Part shown: positions 20,515-31,084 of the stretch, one piece after another
Layout: each line of letters begins with the position of its first letter
How positions within the stretch are numbered: position 1 is the first letter of the stretch
DNA from: VBDM01 sp035499735
Lineage (GTDB): Bacteria > Pseudomonadota > Gammaproteobacteria > Burkholderiales > SG8-39
NCBI GenBank assembly: GCA_035499735.1
Contig: DATJYC010000081.1
Span: forward strand, 11,599-75,598
Reading direction: 5' to 3'
Length of the DNA stretch: 64,000 nt
The notes under the pieces: generated by a model
The model's input: the letters and a program-made list of their open reading frames with translations, nothing else
Database searches by the model: none
Told to the model about the DNA's origin: nothing
Translations under genes and position numbers: made by a program

Positions 20515-21383
20515 GCGGCGCGCCGCTTGCCGTTCTTCGCCTTCGCGGACGGCTCCTCGAATATCGCCACCGCCATCGCCGTGGTCATCGGCAGGTAGTA
20601 GTTCTGGTGGATCTTCCTCACGCGCGGCGAGAGCGCCCCGCGCATCGCGAGCCACATGATCTCCTCCGCGCCTTCGGTGCCGCCGAGCCTGATGTAGTCG
20701 GCGTGGCGCATCGCGGTGAGCTTCTTGGGGTTGTCGGCGATGAGGTCGAGGAACTTCAGGTCCCATTTCTCGTTGTTGAAGCCGCCACGCTCGCCGTTCA
20801 TCTGGTGCGACAGGCCGCCCGTGCCGACGATGAGGACGTCGAGGTCCTCGGGGTAGGAGAGGATCGCGCGGCGCACCGCCTGGCCGAGCTTCCAGCAGCG
20901 CAGCGGCGTCGGGATCGGGTGCTGGAGCACGTTCACCTCGATCGGCACGATCCGCCCCGGCCAGTCGGGCGCGGGCGGCCAGAACATGGTGAGGGGAGAG
21001 TGCACGCCGTGGTCGATCGGCAGGTCCTGGAAGACCGAGATGTCAAACTCGTCGTTCACCAGGGAATCGGCCATGTGGCGCGCCAGGGCGGCGTGCCCCT
21101 TGAGCGGCGGTATCGCCCGCTGTCCCAGGCCCTCGTCGGCGATGGGGAACTCGTCGCTGACGCCGAGCGCGAAGGTCGGATAGTGGTCGAAGAAGAAAGT
21201 GCTCGCGTGGTCGTTGTAGAAGAACACGAGCACGTCGGGATTCTTCGCCGCGATCCACGCCTTGACCGGCTCGTAGCCCTTGAAGAGGGGAATCCAGTCC
21301 GGATCGTTCTGCTTCTTGCGGTCGTAGGCGCCCGCGATGGTGGGCACGTGCGAGGTGCCGATGCCGCCGATGATGTTGGCCAT
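20511..21383 (-). CDS. ligB: Extradiol ring-cleavage dioxygenase large subunit, LigB type
   Basis: Class III extradiol dioxygenase of 290 residues. The iron ligands expected for LigB are present: His12 (GTSHVP), His59 (YNDHAS) and a Glu near 240 (TEGAEEIMW); His193 (LSHQMNGERGG) matches the catalytic base. It would cleave a catecholic ring 4,5 (meta) with O2. A TAGAAT hexamer ends 10 bases before the ATG and no Shine-Dalgarno is visible, so translation may be nearly leaderless or coupled to the upstream EamA gene, which ends 13 bases away. Confidence 0.88.
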   Translation of the reverse strand: MANIIGGIGTSHVPTIAGAYDRKKQNDPDWIPLFKGYEPVKAWIAAKNPDVLVFFYNDHASTFFFDHYPTFALGVSDEFPIADEGLGQRAIPPLKGHAALARHMADSLVNDEFDISVFQDLPIDHGVHSPLTMFWPPAPDWPGRIVPIEVNVLQHPIPTPLRCWKLGQAVRRAILSYPEDLDVLIVGTGGLSHQMNGERGGFNNEKWDLKFLDLIADNPKKLTAMRHADYIRLGGTEGAEEIMWLAMRGALSPRVRKIHQNYYLPMTTAMAVAIFEEPSAKAKNGKRRAA

Positions 21384-21396
21384 AATTAGACTAATT

Positions 21397-22287
21397 CTAA
21401 CGCCGGGCAGTGCCGAGCGCCACGATGGCCCCGACCACCACCAGGGCTCCGGCGATCTGCGTCGCGGAAAGGCCTTGATCCAGGATCGCCCAGGCGGTGA
21501 ACATCAGCGCCACCGGCTCGAAATTGAGCACGGCGATGTCGCTCGCCGAGCGCATGCGCGGCTGCACCACGAACAGGGCCGTGATCGCCGAGCCGTAGAA
21601 GAGCGTGAGCAGGGCGAGTCCCGCCCAGCCGGCACCGTCGCGGGGGAAGACGAGTGCGCCCGAGATCAGGGCGCCCGCGAGCGCCACCGCCGCGCAGCTC
21701 GCCATCGCGAGCAGGCTGCGCACCCTGCCGTCCAGCCCGTGCAGCCAGCGCGCGTTGAGATAGAGCACCAGGGCGAAGAAAAGGGACGCGCAGCCCGCGT
21801 AGGCGACTCCGGCGCCGATCTCGCTCCAGCGGGCGGCGAGCTCGCCGCCCGCGCGCGCGATGTCGAGCGCGAGCGCCAGCCCGAGAAGCGCCGTGAGCAT
21901 GGCGAGCAGTGCCCGGGCCGAGGGCCGCCCCAGCCCGCCCGCCCAGGACATGAGCGCGAACACCATCGGGTAGGTGTTGAAGGTCAGGAGCGCGAGCGCG
22001 ACCGGTATCCGCGCGACGGCGGCATAGATGCAGTAGCTCTGCGCGGCGACCACCGCGCCGATGGCGAGCGCGCGGCCTGCGCTCGGGGCGGGAACGGAAA
22101 TGGGGGCGCGCAGCGCGAGGAGCAGCCCGAGCACCGCGAGCGCCGTGCCCCCGGAGCGGAACACGACCGCCGTCACAACGCTCGTTCCGTGGTCGAAGGC
22201 GATGCGGGCGGCGATGTGGTTGAGGCTGAAAGTGACGGCAATGACGAGAAGGATCGCGATGCCGGCCCAGCGCGACACCGGCCTCAA
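21397..22287 (-). CDS. EamA/DMT family transporter
   Basis: Inner-membrane protein of about 296 residues with ten predicted membrane helices in two EamA repeats (first: ITFSLNHIAARIAFDHGTSVVTAVVFRS; second starting near WSEIGAGVAYAGCASLFFALVLYL; motifs abbreviated here to their recognisable parts). The start is either a TTG that overlaps the upstream stop (TTGA, chosen) or GTG at 22278. Members export or import metabolites such as amino acids or aromatic compounds. Between fumarase and LigAB it may move a ring-cleavage substrate or product. Substrate unknown. Confidence 0.82.
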   Translation of the reverse strand: MRPVSRWAGIAILLVIAVTFSLNHIAARIAFDHGTSVVTAVVFRSGGTALAVLGLLLALRAPISVPAPSAGRALAIGAVVAAQSYCIYAAVARIPVALALLTFNTYPMVFALMSWAGGLGRPSARALLAMLTALLGLALALDIARAGGELAARWSEIGAGVAYAGCASLFFALVLYLNARWLHGLDGRVRSLLAMASCAAVALAGALISGALVFPRDGAGWAGLALLTLFYGSAITALFVVQPRMRSASDIAVLNFEPVALMFTAWAILDQGLSATQIAGALVVVGAIVALGTARR

Positions 22288-22904
22288 ACCGCGGCCTCGA
22301 AAAGCCGTTGGAATATAGTCTTCTTGAGGTTGCGGAAGTGGGGGCGCACGCGGCCGCTCCAGGCGGTCGCGCGCATCGCGAGCCAGGGCGGGCTGGTGAG
22401 CGTTTCGGTGCGCGTGAGGTCGTAGCAGGAGTGGTACCGCGGCGAGCCGTCGGGATTGCGGAAGCGGCGCGCTCGCACCGTGCCGGGACACGCGGCGAGG
22501 CCGGGCATGTGCTCCTTGTTGTACCAGGCGTTCAGATCGGCCTCGTGCTCGGGGGCGACGTCCATCTCGACCACGTAGTGAAACTGCGGCGCCACGGTGC
22601 GGGAAGCGCCGGGACGGTCGAATACCGGGAGAAGCTTCGCGGCGGCGACCTTCGCTCCCTCCAGGCTCGGAAGGGTCGCCGCCTCTTCGGCCGCGCGCGA
22701 GAGCACCGAGGCGTTTACCGCGGCGGACTCGCGCGAGAATAGATACACGTAGGTTTCTTCGGTCTCGAGCGCAGCGTGCGCGCCCACGCTTTCGGCGAGC
22801 GGCACGCATTCGCGCGCGAGCTCGCCCAGCTCAAGCTGCAGCGCGGGCGAGCGCGTGCGCAGCGCGCACTTCAGGAGCACTCCGCCGGTGAGGGCTGCGC
22901 TCAT
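22284..22904 (-). CDS. Dimeric alpha-beta barrel (DUF4286/EthD-like) protein
   Basis: A 206-residue protein of unknown function. The C-terminal half has the pattern of small dimeric ferredoxin-like barrels: HYVVEMDVAPEHEADLNAWYNKEHMPGLAACPG then RARRFR, resembling DUF4286/EthD-type proteins. The N-terminal half contains a second weaker repeat with a conserved-looking TEETYVYLFSRES. The ATG at 22904 lies 5 bases after the fumarase stop; a GTG at 22913 overlapping that stop is also possible. The context suggests a role in the aromatic-catabolism operon, for example as a lactone or muconate isomerase-like enzyme, but this is a guess. Confidence 0.65.
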   Translation of the reverse strand: MSAALTGGVLLKCALRTRSPALQLELGELARECVPLAESVGAHAALETEETYVYLFSRESAAVNASVLSRAAEEAATLPSLEGAKVAAAKLLPVFDRPGASRTVAPQFHYVVEMDVAPEHEADLNAWYNKEHMPGLAACPGTVRARRFRNPDGSPRYHSCYDLTRTETLTSPPWLAMRATAWSGRVRPHFRNLKKTIFQRLFEAAV

Positions 22905-22909
22905 CCGGG

Positions 22910-24436
22910 TCACGCCGCCTTGACCGGAATCCTGAGCTCCCGGATACGCTTCTCCCATTCGGCCGGGCCGCTCTGGTGAACCGAGTCGCCGCGGGCGTCG
23001 ACGGCGACGGTCACCGGCATGTCTTTCACCTCGAACTCGTAGATCGCCTCCATGCCGAGGTCGCCGAAGGCGAGCACGCGCGACCTGCGTATCGCCTTGG
23101 CGACGAGGTAGGCGGCGCCGCCGACCGCGATGAGCGAGGCCGTCTTGTGCTTCCGGATCGCCTCGATCGCCGCGGGGCCGCGCTCGCCCTTGCCGATCAT
23201 GGCGACGAGGCCCGTCCTGGCGAGCATGGTCTCGACGAACTTGTCCATGCGCGTCGCCGTAGTCGGGCCCGCGGGACCCACGACCTCGTCGCGCACGGGG
23301 TCGACCGGACCGACGTAATAGATGACGCGGTTGGTGAAATCGACCGGAAGCTTTTCTCCCTTCGCAAGCATGTCCTCGATGCGTTTGTGCGCGGCGTCGC
23401 GGCCGGTGAGCATCTTTCCCGAGAGGAGCAGCGTCTCCCCTGGCTTCCATTGCATCACTTCCTCGCGCGTCAGCGTGTCGAGGTCCACGCGCCGCGACTG
23501 CGCGCTCGGCGTCCAGGTCACTCTGGGCCAGTCTTCCAGGCTCGGCGCCTCGAACTCGGCGGGGCCGGAACCGTCGAGCACGAAATGCACGTGGCGCGTT
23601 GCCGCGCAGTTCGGGATCATGGCGATCGGTTTGTTCGCCGCGTGCGTCGGGAAGGAGCGGATCTTGACGTCGAGGACCGTCGACAGGCCGCCCAGGCCCT
23701 GCGCGCCGATGCCGAGACGGTTGACCTTGTCGTAGAGCTCCAGGCGCAGCTCCTCGTACTGGTCGCGCGGACCGCGCGCGACCAGGTCCGACATGTCGAT
23801 CGGCTCCATCAGGGACTCCTTGGCGAGCTGCATCGCCTTCTCGGCCGTGCCGCCGATGCCGATCCCGAGCATGCCCGGCGGGCACCAGCCCGCGCCCATC
23901 GTGGGGACGGTCTTCAGCACCCAGTCGACCACCGAATCGGAGGGGTTGAGCATCGCGAATTTCGCCTTCGCCTCGGAGCCGCCGCCCTTGGCCGCGACGT
24001 CGACCTCGATCTTGTCGCCGGGGACGAGCTCCATGCTCACGACGGCGGGCGTGTTGTCCTTCGTGTTCCTGCGCGCGAACTGCGGGTCCTCGAGGACGGA
24101 GGCGCGCAGCCTGTTGTCCGGGTTCAGGTAGGCGCGGCGCACGCCCTCGTTCACCGCGTCGGCGACCGATCCCGTGAAGCCTTCCAGACGCACCTCCATG
24201 CCGATCTTCAGGAACACGTTGACGATTCCGGTGTCCTGGCAGATCGGCCGGTGGCCCTCGGCGCACATGCGCGAGTTGGTGAGGATCTGCGCGATCGCGT
24301 CGCGGGCCGCGGGGGACTGCTCGCGCTCGTAGGCGCGAGCGAGATGCCGGATGTAGTCGCGCGGATGGTAGTAGCTGATGTACTGGAGCGCGTCGGCGAC
24401 GCTCTGGACGAGGTCTTCCTGCTTCGTGGCTGCCAT
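22910..24436 (-). CDS. fumA: Fumarate hydratase, class I (Fe-S)
   Basis: Oxygen-sensitive [4Fe-4S] hydro-lyase of 508 residues interconverting fumarate and malate. Three Cys in conserved settings are candidates for cluster ligands: Cys66 (ICQDTG), Cys185 (GAGWCPPGM) and Cys277 (IPNCAATRH). The alpha and beta parts are fused, as in the single-chain class I enzyme (GPAGPTTATRMDKF in the beta part). ATG at 24436 is chosen from the MAATKQEDLV N-terminus. No Shine-Dalgarno precedes it; a TATACT hexamer ends 7 bases upstream, suggesting a leaderless mRNA. First gene of a minus-strand operon running to ligA. Confidence 0.93.
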   Translation of the reverse strand: MAATKQEDLVQSVADALQYISYYHPRDYIRHLARAYEREQSPAARDAIAQILTNSRMCAEGHRPICQDTGIVNVFLKIGMEVRLEGFTGSVADAVNEGVRRAYLNPDNRLRASVLEDPQFARRNTKDNTPAVVSMELVPGDKIEVDVAAKGGGSEAKAKFAMLNPSDSVVDWVLKTVPTMGAGWCPPGMLGIGIGGTAEKAMQLAKESLMEPIDMSDLVARGPRDQYEELRLELYDKVNRLGIGAQGLGGLSTVLDVKIRSFPTHAANKPIAMIPNCAATRHVHFVLDGSGPAEFEAPSLEDWPRVTWTPSAQSRRVDLDTLTREEVMQWKPGETLLLSGKMLTGRDAAHKRIEDMLAKGEKLPVDFTNRVIYYVGPVDPVRDEVVGPAGPTTATRMDKFVETMLARTGLVAMIGKGERGPAAIEAIRKHKTASLIAVGGAAYLVAKAIRRSRVLAFGDLGMEAIYEFEVKDMPVTVAVDARGDSVHQSGPAEWEKRIRELRIPVKAA

Positions 24437-24443
24437 ACGGGTA

Positions 24444-24487
24444 AGTATAGCCGCTCGGTTGCGGGACACCGGGGGCGCCGGTAGACT
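24444..24487. promoter_or_regulatory. Divergent promoter region between fumA and acs
   Basis: Plus strand: TTGCGG (24459-24464), a 17-base spacer and TAGACT (24482-24487) in front of acs. Minus strand: TATACT (24449-24444) ends 7 bases before the fumA ATG; I see no convincing -35 for it. The acs gene then has a very strong ribosome binding site AAGGAGG (24501-24507), six bases from its ATG, in contrast to fumA, which has none. Confidence 0.45.
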
Positions 24488-24513
24488 TTGGCAAACATCC
24501 AAGGAGGTTCCGC

Positions 24514-26487
<1,974 letters not shown>

Positions 26488-26591
26488 CCCCCCGGACTCA
26501 CGCTGCCCACCGCGGATGTGGGATCGCTTCGCCGCGCCGTGATGTAGTATCGCGCGCACGACATTCCGTCGGCCGCAAGGGAGACCGCACC

Positions 26592-27776
26592 ATGTACCGC
26601 GCCACGAAGGACATCAAGCTTCCGACCACAATAACCGGCTCGCTGCCGCGCCCGAGCTGGTACACCGAGAACCTGGGGTCGCGGTCCTTCCTCGACGCGA
26701 TGGTCAGCACGTCCTTCCGCGAGCAGTACGTCGACACGGTCTCGGTCTACCTGCACGAGCAGGAGGTCGCCGGCCTGGATATCGTCACCGACGGCGACGC
26801 CCATTTCGACCAGGACGTCGGCGGCCAGAGCTGGACCGCGTATCCGACGCGCCACATGGCGGGCTTCGAGCGCGGCAATCCGCGCCCAACGCCCGCGGGC
26901 AAGGGCGGTATCTGGTTTCCGCCGGGCCACATCCTGCACGACTACCTCGAGTCGCGCGTCATGGCGAACATCATCGGTCCCGTCGGCCGCGGCGACCTCC
27001 AGTACACGCCGATGTTCAAGGCCGCCCAGCGCCTCACCCGCAAGCCGGTCAAGTTCGGCACGATAGGCCCCGAGCTCGTCGCGTTCGCGGTCGCGGACAA
27101 GCACTATAAGAACATCAAGGACCGCATCTACGCGCTTGCCGACGCCTTCAACGAGGAATTGCACGAGCTCGCCGATGCCGGCTGCGAAGTGATCCAGTTC
27201 GAGGAGCCGCAGATCCACCTGCTCGCCGTGCGCAACATCGTCGACGCCGTGATCAACCCGAAGTTCAGCGTCGAGGTGTTCAACCGGACGGTGAAGGGCC
27301 TGCGCGCCAAGACCGAGGTGTGGTGCCACAGCTGCTGGGGCAACCCCTCGCAGCAGCGCATGTTCACGCAGGTGCAGAGCTACAAGCCGGCGCTTCCCCT
27401 GTTCAACGAGGTCGACGCCGACGTCATCACCTTCGAGTCCTGCAGCGCCGGCGGAATGGACCTCGAGGCCTTCGGCAAGACCATCACCGAAAAGAAGATC
27501 GCGATCGGCGTCATCGACCACCACACGCTGCAGATCGAGCGGCCCGAGGAGATCGCCGACCACATCCGCCGCGCGCTCAAGCACATCCCGGTCGAGCGCC
27601 TGGTGATCAGCTCCGACTGCGGCATGGGCCGAGAAGGGATGAGCCGGCGCCACGCGTTCTACAAGATGGTGGCTCTGGTCCAGGGCACGAACATCGTGCG
27701 CCGCGAGCTCGGGCTTCCCGAGGCGCGGTGCCTCGCCGCCGACGAGCGCTACTCGCTGGTGGTGCCGACCAAATGA
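26592..27776 (+). CDS. MetE-like (cobalamin-independent) zinc methyltransferase family protein
   Basis: A 394-residue protein like the C-terminal catalytic barrel of MetE and like coenzyme-M/epoxyalkane transferases. All four zinc ligands expected for the family appear: His246 and Cys248 (CHSCWG), Glu282 (ITFESCS) and Cys343 (ISSDCGMG). The N-terminal MetE half is absent, so it is not a normal methionine synthase; metH elsewhere in the window covers that role. Stand-alone members transfer methyl or alkyl groups between thiols and other substrates. It heads a six-gene plus-strand cluster, and the next gene starts 4 bases after its stop. Confidence 0.82.
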   Translation: MYRATKDIKLPTTITGSLPRPSWYTENLGSRSFLDAMVSTSFREQYVDTVSVYLHEQEVAGLDIVTDGDAHFDQDVGGQSWTAYPTRHMAGFERGNPRPTPAGKGGIWFPPGHILHDYLESRVMANIIGPVGRGDLQYTPMFKAAQRLTRKPVKFGTIGPELVAFAVADKHYKNIKDRIYALADAFNEELHELADAGCEVIQFEEPQIHLLAVRNIVDAVINPKFSVEVFNRTVKGLRAKTEVWCHSCWGNPSQQRMFTQVQSYKPALPLFNEVDADVITFESCSAGGMDLEAFGKTITEKKIAIGVIDHHTLQIERPEEIADHIRRALKHIPVERLVISSDCGMGREGMSRRHAFYKMVALVQGTNIVRRELGLPEARCLAADERYSLVVPTK

Positions 27777-27780
27777 TCGA

Positions 27781-28407
27781 ATGAAGAAAGACCTGGAAGA
27801 CCGGCTCGCGATCCGCGAGCTCGTCGAGAACTGGGCGGTCTGGCGCGATTCCTTGAAATGGGACCGCTTCCGGACCGTTTGGCATCCGGAGGGACGGATG
27901 TGGGCGACCTGGTTCCAGGGCACATACGAGGAGTTCATCCGCGCGAACCAGGAAGGCTATGCGCGCGGCGTGCGCATCTATCACATGCTTGGCGGCTCCT
28001 CGATCGACGTCAAGGGGAAGCGGGCGATCGCGCAGACGAAGATGTCGATCTCGCAGCGCGCGCCGGTGGAGGGCGTCGTGTGCGACGTCGTCTGCACCGG
28101 CCGGTTCTACGATTTCCTCGAGAAGCGCAAGGGTCGCTGGGGTCTGGTATGGCGGCGGCTCTTCTACGAGAAGGACAGGCTCGACCCGGTAACCCCCGGC
28201 GCGGTCCCCAGGCTCGACCCGGCGCTGCTCGAGCGTTTCCCAATCGGCTACCGTCATCTCGGCTATCTGCAGACGAAAGTGGGCTACAAGGTGAAAGAGG
28301 ACATGCCCGGCCTGGACGGACCGGAGGCCGAGGTCTTGTACGCGAAGGGCGAGGCGTGGCTGAAGGGGAAATCATTCGATTCTCTGTTGCGCGGAACGAG
28401 CGGATAG
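27781..28407 (+). CDS. SnoaL-like / nuclear transport factor 2 family protein
   Basis: A 208-residue protein with an NTF2-like N-terminal domain: LEDRLAIRELVENWAVWRDSLKWDRF then a central cup strand with HMLGGSSIDV (parts quoted). Such domains serve as small dehydratases, isomerases or ring-hydroxylase beta subunits, and the pattern of N-terminal Asp/Arg residues suggests a catalytic pocket. The C-terminal 60 residues are an extension with a conserved-looking FPIGYRHLGYLQTKVGY. Function unknown; position suggests it acts on the substrate or product of the adjacent methyltransferase-like enzyme. Confidence 0.7.
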   Translation: MKKDLEDRLAIRELVENWAVWRDSLKWDRFRTVWHPEGRMWATWFQGTYEEFIRANQEGYARGVRIYHMLGGSSIDVKGKRAIAQTKMSISQRAPVEGVVCDVVCTGRFYDFLEKRKGRWGLVWRRLFYEKDRLDPVTPGAVPRLDPALLERFPIGYRHLGYLQTKVGYKVKEDMPGLDGPEAEVLYAKGEAWLKGKSFDSLLRGTSG

Positions 28408-28449
28408 TTCGAGAATAGCGCCGGCGCGAGAGCACAATTGGGGGAGCCG

Positions 28450-28818
28450 ATGTCGCTCGTCGACAAATTCAACCTGCTGAACGAGTTCAATATCCTGCGC
28501 ATCATCTGCGGCGCGTTCTTCATTCCGCACATCTATGCCAAGTACTTCGTGCCCGAGGCGCTCGGCTTCTTCGTGGCGGCCAAGTTCAAGCCGCCGAAAT
28601 TCTGGCTCTTGACCGCGTGCGTCGTGGAGGTCGTGCTCGCGATCGGGCTGATCTTCGGCATCTACACGACCTGGGTCGCCTGGATCGCGGCGTTCCACCT
28701 CGCGGTCGCGGGAGCCGCGGTCTGGCGCGTGACCGGCAAGTGGCTGTGGAACATCGGCGGCTTCGAGTACTGCCTGTTCTGGGCGATCTGCTGCGTGGTC
28801 GTCGCGATGCACGGCTGA
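28450..28818 (+). CDS. DoxX-like small integral membrane protein
   Basis: A 122-residue membrane protein with four hydrophobic segments (about residues 13-32, 50-70, 75-93 and 103-121). The layout (ILRIICGAFFIPHIYAKYF, EVVLAIGLIFGIYTTWVAWIA) resembles DoxX/SURF4-type quinol-linked proteins. I choose ATG at 28450, preceded by GGGGGA; a TTG at 28438 is also in frame. It may link an oxidation in this cluster to the quinone pool, which is inference from family habits only. Confidence 0.62.
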   Translation: MSLVDKFNLLNEFNILRIICGAFFIPHIYAKYFVPEALGFFVAAKFKPPKFWLLTACVVEVVLAIGLIFGIYTTWVAWIAAFHLAVAGAAVWRVTGKWLWNIGGFEYCLFWAICCVVVAMHG

Positions 28819-28831
28819 TCCGGAGCGGCAA

Positions 28832-29857
28832 ATGATCAACGCGGCGATGGTCGGACTGGGTTGGTGGGGCAAGACGCTGGTGGAGTCGCTCGCCGACGGC
28901 AGCGACGTCATGCGGTTCACCGGCCTGACGACGCGGACGGTGTCACCGGACGTCGAGGCCTTTGCCGCGCAGCACAAGCTGCGCCTGCTCGACAGCTACG
29001 AAGCGGCGCTCCGCGACCCGAACATCGACGCGGTCGTGCTCGCGACTCCGCCCTCGGGACACGTCAGGCAGGTTATCGCGGCGGCAGGGGCGGGCAAGCA
29101 CATCTTCTGCGAAAAACCGTTCTCGTACTCGAAGAAGGACGCGCAGTCCGCGGTCGCCGCCGTGCGCAAGGCGGGACGCACGCTCGGCCTCGGCTACAAC
29201 CGCCGCTTCCATCCCGAGATGATCAGGCTGCGCGAGCGGATGCGCGCGGGCGAGCTAGGCGTCATCGAGCATATCGAGTGCAACATGGCGCATCCCAATG
29301 CGCTGTACTTCAAGCCGGAGGCATGGCGCGCCATGAAGAACGAGGCGCCCGTCGGCGGGCTGGCGTCGCTCGGCGTGCACGCGGTCGACGCCTTCGTCGA
29401 CCTGTGCGGAGAATACGACAGCGTCTACTGCCAGAGCTTCGCGCGGGCCGTGGGAGGCGAGATCGACGACACCAGCTCGATGCTGTTCCGCATGAAGGCC
29501 GGCATGTCGGCCTATCTCAGCACGATCACCACGACCGGTCCGGCGTTCAGCATCCATGTCTTCGGCTCCAAGGGCTGGGTGCGCCTGGAAGGCGTCACGC
29601 ACGTCGCGGGCGCTTCGTCCGAAGAGCGGCGGACGCGGCTCTTCGGGGCGTGCAAGTACCAGCCGCTCAAAGGGCCGATGGAAACGTGGGAGGCCGAGAA
29701 ACTGGATGTCACCCGCGCCTGCTTCGAGGCGTTCGCCCGCGCGGCCGAGGGCGGACCCGCATTCCAGATCACGCCCGAGCAGATGGTCCACGGCGCGTCG
29801 GCCACCGAGGCGATCATCCGCTCGGCGGCGAGCGGCAAGGTGGAGAAGGTCCTCTAG
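28832..29857 (+). CDS. Gfo/Idh/MocA family NAD(P)-dependent oxidoreductase
   Basis: A 341-residue oxidoreductase. It has an N-terminal Rossmann fold (MVGLGWWGKTL), the family EKP motif at 94-96 (FCEKPFSYS) and a C-terminal alpha/beta domain with GGLASLGVHAVDAFVDLCG, whose His is the usual catalytic residue. Members oxidise sugars, inositols or related polyols. It is 13 bases after the DoxX-like gene and 16 bases before the EboE-like gene. Substrate unknown. Confidence 0.85.
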   Translation: MINAAMVGLGWWGKTLVESLADGSDVMRFTGLTTRTVSPDVEAFAAQHKLRLLDSYEAALRDPNIDAVVLATPPSGHVRQVIAAAGAGKHIFCEKPFSYSKKDAQSAVAAVRKAGRTLGLGYNRRFHPEMIRLRERMRAGELGVIEHIECNMAHPNALYFKPEAWRAMKNEAPVGGLASLGVHAVDAFVDLCGEYDSVYCQSFARAVGGEIDDTSSMLFRMKAGMSAYLSTITTTGPAFSIHVFGSKGWVRLEGVTHVAGASSEERRTRLFGACKYQPLKGPMETWEAEKLDVTRACFEAFARAAEGGPAFQITPEQMVHGASATEAIIRSAASGKVEKVL

Positions 29858-29873
29858 GGGGGCAAGGAGAACC

Positions 29874-31073
29874 ATGGATCTCGGCAAGGGCCTCGGCCAC
29901 CTGACGTACTCGACCCTGGTCCATCCCGGGGACACCTGGGAGGAGATGTGGGCGAGCCTCGTCACCTACGTTCCGAAGGTGAAGGCGCGGTTCGCGCCCC
30001 GGGACCCTTTCGGCGTATCGCTGCGGCTGTCGGCGAAATCTGCGGAGAGGCTGGCCGGGGACCGCGCGGAGCGCGAAAGGCTCAAGAAGTTCCTCGCCGA
30101 CAACGAGATGTATCTGTATACGGTGAACGCGTTTCCCTACGGGCCGTTCAAGAACCAGATCGTCAAGGAGCAGGTCTACGAGCCGGACTGGCGCTCCGAA
30201 GAGCGCACGCGCTATACCATCAACGTCGCCGAGGTGCTCGCCGACGTGGTGCCCGAGGAGATCTCACCGTCGATCCAGAGCGCGCCGCTCGGCTTCAAGC
30301 CGCGCGTGACCGGGTCCGACGTGGTGGCGAGCTACACGCAGCACGTGCTGCGCGTGGCCGCCCATCTGGTCGGGCTTGCGGCGCGCACCGGGCGTACGGT
30401 GACCCTCGCGCTCGAGCCCGAGCCCTATTGTTTCCTGGAGACTACCGACGAGACGGTTGCATATTTCACGAATCATCTCTACTCGGGTGCCTCTGCGATG
30501 GCGCTCGCGAAGCTCGCCGGCATCCCGGTCTCCGAAGCGCACGTCGCGCTGCGCCGGCATGTGGGCGTCGTATTCGACATCTGCCACCAGGCGGTGGTCT
30601 TCGAGAACATCGCCGAGTCGCTGCAGAAGCTGGTGGACGCGGGCATCCCCATCTTCAAGCTCCAGGAAGCGGCGGCGATGCGTGTCCCCGAGGTCACGCA
30701 GAAGATCGTCGACACGCTCCAGCGCTACGCGAAGACGATCTACCTCACGCAGACCGTGGAAAAGAAGGACGGCAAGCTCACGCGCTTCCTCAACCTGGAG
30801 GACGCCTTTGCCGCGTGGAAGGCGAGTCCCGGGCCGCGCGAATGGCGCACCCATTTCCACGTCCCGGTCTTTCTCGACAGCCTGGGAGAGCTGGGAACCA
30901 CCCGCTTCGCGATCGAGGACGCCCTGCGGTTCCACAAGGCGAATCCGCTCTCGCGCCAGCTCGAGATCGAGACCTATACCTGGGACGTGCTCCCCGAGCA
31001 CCTGAAGACCGGGGACATCGTCGACTACGTCACGCGCGAGCTCGAGTGGGTCAAAGGTCAGCTCGCTTCTTGA
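29874..31073 (+). CDS. EboE-like metabolite-traffic TIM-barrel protein
   Basis: A 399-residue protein whose start, GHLTYSTLVHPGDTWEEMW, and segments FGVSLRLS, YTVNAFPYGPF and VKEQVYEPDW match my memory of EboE, a sugar-phosphate-isomerase-like TIM barrel of the ebo cluster (implicated in export of precursors of scytonemin and other metabolites). Metal ligands of the xylose-isomerase-like fold are suggested by LALEPEPYCFLE, FDICHQ and FKLQEA. The other ebo genes (eboA-D, F) are not in this window. ATG at 29874 follows AAGGAGA. It probably isomerises or epimerises the product of the preceding oxidoreductase. Confidence 0.68.
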   Translation: MDLGKGLGHLTYSTLVHPGDTWEEMWASLVTYVPKVKARFAPRDPFGVSLRLSAKSAERLAGDRAERERLKKFLADNEMYLYTVNAFPYGPFKNQIVKEQVYEPDWRSEERTRYTINVAEVLADVVPEEISPSIQSAPLGFKPRVTGSDVVASYTQHVLRVAAHLVGLAARTGRTVTLALEPEPYCFLETTDETVAYFTNHLYSGASAMALAKLAGIPVSEAHVALRRHVGVVFDICHQAVVFENIAESLQKLVDAGIPIFKLQEAAAMRVPEVTQKIVDTLQRYAKTIYLTQTVEKKDGKLTRFLNLEDAFAAWKASPGPREWRTHFHVPVFLDSLGELGTTRFAIEDALRFHKANPLSRQLEIETYTWDVLPEHLKTGDIVDYVTRELEWVKGQLAS

Positions 31074-31084
31074 AGGAACAAATC

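Noticed and set aside
20515..20766. N-terminal extension of the LigA-type gene
   Set aside because: It is within ligB in another frame, and MNPQLKG at 20514 starts in a normal ATGA overlap.
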